From NCBI GenBank assembly GCA_910583615.1, contig CAJTXP010000069.1, positions 1-16,307 on the forward strand: a stretch of DNA of 16,307 nt, written 5' to 3'. Source of the DNA: an uncultured Lachnospiraceae bacterium. Its GTDB lineage: Bacteria > Bacillota > Clostridia > Lachnospirales > Lachnospiraceae. A program made the translations under genes and the position numbers. This document shows positions 14,215-16,307 of this stretch, in pieces (position 1 is the stretch's first letter; each line of letters opens with the position of its first letter). Below the pieces are notes generated by a model that ran no database searches, was not told the DNA's origin, and worked only from the letters and a program-made list of their open reading frames with translations.

Positions 14215-15285
14215 TTGTTGGCTGGTGCTGGTGCAGGAAAAGTGGAGACTGGGTGTTTTGCGGAAGTAGCACATGCATGTGAGCATAAAATCAAGGAATT
14301 TAAATTCGATTACTTTAACATTTATTTTAAGGCGTTTAAAACAGAGAAAGACGGTACAATTTCTGATAAAGGAGAACCAAGGTGCCTGAGAAGAAGTTTC
14401 TTTTATCCGGAAAAAGAGAAGGGAAAACGGGCAGGAAAAAAACCGGATTTTGGAGAGACGCTTGATACTTTTCCTAATAATACAGATTCTCCGTACAAAT
14501 TTATTGAAAACATGGCGTTTTATTGGGATAAACATGCATGTCGATGCTACAGGTTATCTGTCAGATCATGTCTGTTGAAAAATACAAATGGCATAAATCA
14601 GGTTTTCCTGCCGGAAAGGGTTCTCAATCCATATGATATTAATTATAAATTCAACAAAATATCAAATGCAGAAAGCATTTATGCATTAAAGAATCAGAAG
14701 AAATATCTGCATGCAGACTTTTTGAAAATGAGTTTGCTGATTTTGGATAATCAGCCTACCAATTGCCTGAATATTGACAGGGAAAGGTTACGGGAAAGAG
14801 CGATTGATGAAGAAGAACTTTTACTGGTACGGAAAAAAATTTTGAGACATTGGTGCGAATATTTTTGTAGAACAGATGCTCCTGAAATAAATAGGGACCG
14901 TTTTAAAACAAAATCAGGAATTCTTCTTTCTCTGACACTGTTGTTTTATCAAAATGTAGAGCTGGAACTGTTTCAGAAATTTGCGAAACTTTATTGTGAA
15001 TCTGCGGAATTTAAGAAACTGATTCTTGGTGAAGAGAAGATTCCGGTTGAGGAACTCTGGGAGCCGGGCAGATTGTTTTCGGTCAGCGTTCCTGTTCTTT
15101 CTAAACATGAAACTGTTGACGATGGCCCGGAACCAGAGAAAACTGTTAAAATGCTTTTGGAAACGGCCAGGCATTTGCCAAGACGTCTGATTCATATTAA
15201 ATCTATTTTATATAAAAAGGGTGAAGGTTTTATTTACTGTTTTTTCTGCGGACACAGGAAAAGGAGATACAAAGTCTTTCCATGA
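14215..15285 (+). CDS. Hypothetical protein with P-loop-like start, probably frameshifted at its N-terminus
   Basis: I do not recognise this 356-residue family with certainty. The frame opens at TTG directly onto LLAGAGAGKVETG, a Walker A-like loop with Val where Ser/Thr is expected. Stops at 14203 and 14212 block any earlier start in this frame. In another frame, an ATG at 14169, just 1 base after the previous stop and with AAAGAGAG (about 14152-14159) upstream, encodes a hydrophobic stretch, MSVIAFMLMLLIV. That could be the missing strand before the loop if one G at 14219-14221 were removed. The rest is soluble, charged and cysteine-containing (HACRCYR at about 107-113, YCFFCGHRKRRY near the end). 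The next gene overlaps by ATGA. Nucleotide binding is only suggested by the loop; the gene may be inactive if the shift is real. Confidence 0.6.
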   Translation: MLAGAGAGKVETGCFAEVAHACEHKIKEFKFDYFNIYFKAFKTEKDGTISDKGEPRCLRRSFFYPEKEKGKRAGKKPDFGETLDTFPNNTDSPYKFIENMAFYWDKHACRCYRLSVRSCLLKNTNGINQVFLPERVLNPYDINYKFNKISNAESIYALKNQKKYLHADFLKMSLLILDNQPTNCLNIDRERLRERAIDEEELLLVRKKILRHWCEYFCRTDAPEINRDRFKTKSGILLSLTLLFYQNVELELFQKFAKLYCESAEFKKLILGEEKIPVEELWEPGRLFSVSVPVLSKHETVDDGPEPEKTVKMLLETARHLPRRLIHIKSILYKKGEGFIYCFFCGHRKRRYKVFP

Positions 15286-15761
15286 ACGAAGTAACCAGAC
15301 TGTACGATTATATGAAAGTTTTTGATGCGTATGAAAATCAAACAGAGCGGGTGAATTATTTGACAGTTCAGAAGAAAGTATTTAAACCAGACAAACAGTA
15401 TGAAAATCTGCTTTTGCCGCGCCATCCGTACACTTTTCGGAAAGGGAGAAACTTTGAATCCGTACTGGACGGATGCATAACATGGTATATTCTTTCGCCA
15501 TTTGATAATGAGACGTGCAGAATATTGAGGAAAGGGATTGAAAAGGAAGCAGACATTTGGGAGGAGTTGTTGAATGCTGTGCAGGTCAGTCGTCAGATGG
15601 AAAAATGTGTCCAGTATATTATGGGGGTGCGTTTTGCATCTTGTCCGGACCAGGAAAAAACAGAAAAAAAGATCAGGGATGAATATATGAGATTCGTTGA
15701 AACTTTTTATAATATTCTTCATCAAAATCAGAAAATGGTCAATGCTCAATTCAGAAAATGA
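15282..15761 (+). CDS. Hypothetical protein, 159 residues
   Basis: No family recognised. It is a soluble, charged, mostly helical-looking protein with no signal peptide or membrane segment. It has a central stretch, GCITWYILSPFDNETCRILR (about 64-83), and a C-terminal Lys/Glu-rich helix (EKTEKKIRDEYMRF). Its ATG overlaps the previous stop as ATGA, a typical coupling arrangement, so it belongs to the same operon as the P-loop-like gene. AGGAGA lies about 12 bases before the start. It is not a repeat of either neighbour as far as I can see. Confidence 0.65.
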   Translation: MNEVTRLYDYMKVFDAYENQTERVNYLTVQKKVFKPDKQYENLLLPRHPYTFRKGRNFESVLDGCITWYILSPFDNETCRILRKGIEKEADIWEELLNAVQVSRQMEKCVQYIMGVRFASCPDQEKTEKKIRDEYMRFVETFYNILHQNQKMVNAQFRK

Positions 15762-15789
15762 GCATGAACTGAAAATAGAGGTGACTGGT

Positions 15790-15819
15790 ATGAGACTGTT
15801 TGGGAGAGAAACAGGATGA
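15790..15819 (+). other. Nine-codon open frame overlapping the next start
   Basis: ATG at 15790 has AGAGGTG (about 15777-15783) 6 bases upstream, the best ribosome site in this gap. It encodes MRLFGRETG and stops at TGA 15817-15819, which overlaps the ATG at 15816. It is either a coupling leader or the original start of the next gene, displaced by a small insertion or deletion. Confidence 0.35.
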
Positions 15820-16250
15820 GAGCATTGAACTTACAGATGGAACATGCATTACGTTTTTACATTGGGGACAGTTCATGGTGGCAGGGAGAGGAAACGGAAG
15901 CTGCCTTCTGGCAGGACAAAAAGGCATATCTCACATTAAATTCTCTTTTTTATAAAGGGATTTCCAATGAACAGGCGCGCGCCAGGGAACGTAAATTTCT
16001 GAATCCTGTGTTTCTGGAAGATACGGAACGTTTATTGAATGTATGTGAAAATTTGATAAATGCCATGTGGAAGGGAAACGAGTCTGAATCGATTCAACAT
16101 GCATATCGCATTGAAAGAATGTCGGGTCTTGAAGATATGAAGTTGGCAGAACAGACAATTTCGCCTACATCCACATCAAAAAACGGTTTTCTGTCAGAAT
16201 ACAGAGATAAAAAAGGACTTGCATTACTTCTGGACAGTAAAAAGTTCTAA
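15816..16250 (+). CDS. Hypothetical protein resembling a truncated ADP-ribosyltransferase fold
   Basis: 144 residues. The C-terminal half has YR (97-98) in HAYRIER and, about 20 residues later, SPTSTSKN (116-123), followed by FLSEYRDKKGLALLL. An arginine after a hydrophobic/aromatic residue and a downstream STS strand are the first two marks of the R-S-E class of ADP-ribosyltransferases. The third, an E-x-E loop further on, is absent because the frame stops at 16250, so the protein looks cut short and unlikely to be catalytic. The N-terminal part (LQMEHALRFYIGDSSWW) matches nothing I can name. The start at 15816 follows GGGAGAG (about 15802-15808). A 9-codon frame (15790-15819) with its own AGAGGTG site overlaps this start and may be the original N-terminus, MRLFGRETG, displaced by a shift. 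The assignment is tentative. Confidence 0.5.
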   Translation: MRALNLQMEHALRFYIGDSSWWQGEETEAAFWQDKKAYLTLNSLFYKGISNEQARARERKFLNPVFLEDTERLLNVCENLINAMWKGNESESIQHAYRIERMSGLEDMKLAEQTISPTSTSKNGFLSEYRDKKGLALLLDSKKF

Positions 16251-16307
16251 CAAAAAAAATAACTCTTTCATGCAAATTTATGGTATCTTTAAGTTGCTAA
16301 ACTCACG

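Noticed and set aside
14169..14283. Independent 37-codon membrane peptide
   Set aside because: The start is well placed, but the hydrophobic stretch fits better as the displaced N-terminus of the following frame; I keep it only as a finding.
16251..16307. Possible promoter or gene start at the right edge
   Set aside because: AT-rich with no clear -35/-10 pair, hairpin or ribosome site; too short to judge.
1..16307. CRISPR array, tRNA, rRNA, riboswitch or insertion-sequence ends
   Set aside because: No regular direct-repeat array, cloverleaf, rRNA signature, known aptamer core, transposase gene or terminal inverted repeats with target duplications were seen on reading the window.

Overview
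The window looks like a chromosomal segment from a motile Clostridia member, most likely Lachnospiraceae. This rests on strong AGGAGG-type ribosome binding sites, all genes on one strand, a flagellin, and AAA-ATPase/PD-(D/E)XK proteins that are abundant in that family. The assignment comes from gene content and style only; no database search was possible.

Layout, all on the + strand. Positions 1-172 hold no certain gene, but a candidate promoter sits inside an inverted repeat. Positions 188-6431 hold a divergent FtsH protease followed by a phosphonate biosynthesis set. That set is a three-domain protein (N-terminal nucleotidyltransferase, middle TagD-like cytidylyltransferase-type domain, C-terminal phosphoenolpyruvate mutase), an iron-dependent alcohol dehydrogenase, and phosphonopyruvate decarboxylase. 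Together they are expected to convert PEP to phosphonopyruvate, then phosphonoacetaldehyde, then 2-hydroxyethylphosphonate. The fused nucleotidyltransferase probably activates the product as a CMP derivative for transfer to a surface polymer. No aminotransferase or transferase is present in the window.

Positions 6542-8055 hold a flagellin split by an apparent single-base frameshift, ending in a clear terminator. Positions 8119-11620 hold a promoter, two paralogous AAA-ATPase/PD-(D/E)XK proteins in tandem, and a strong terminator. Positions 11852-12226 hold a decayed third copy that kept only three blocks of the first paralogue's sequence, plus part of its leader.

Positions 12268-16250 appear AT-richer than the first 11 kb and look like an accessory cassette. 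It starts with a B12-type radical SAM protein overlapping a UDG-superfamily Fe-S protein whose usual catalytic motif is altered. Three little-known genes follow: a P-loop-like protein whose start looks frameshifted, an unrecognised 159-residue protein, and a short protein resembling a truncated ADP-ribosyltransferase. The radical SAM/UDG-like pair and the triple-fusion phosphonate enzyme are the most promising candidates for undescribed biology.
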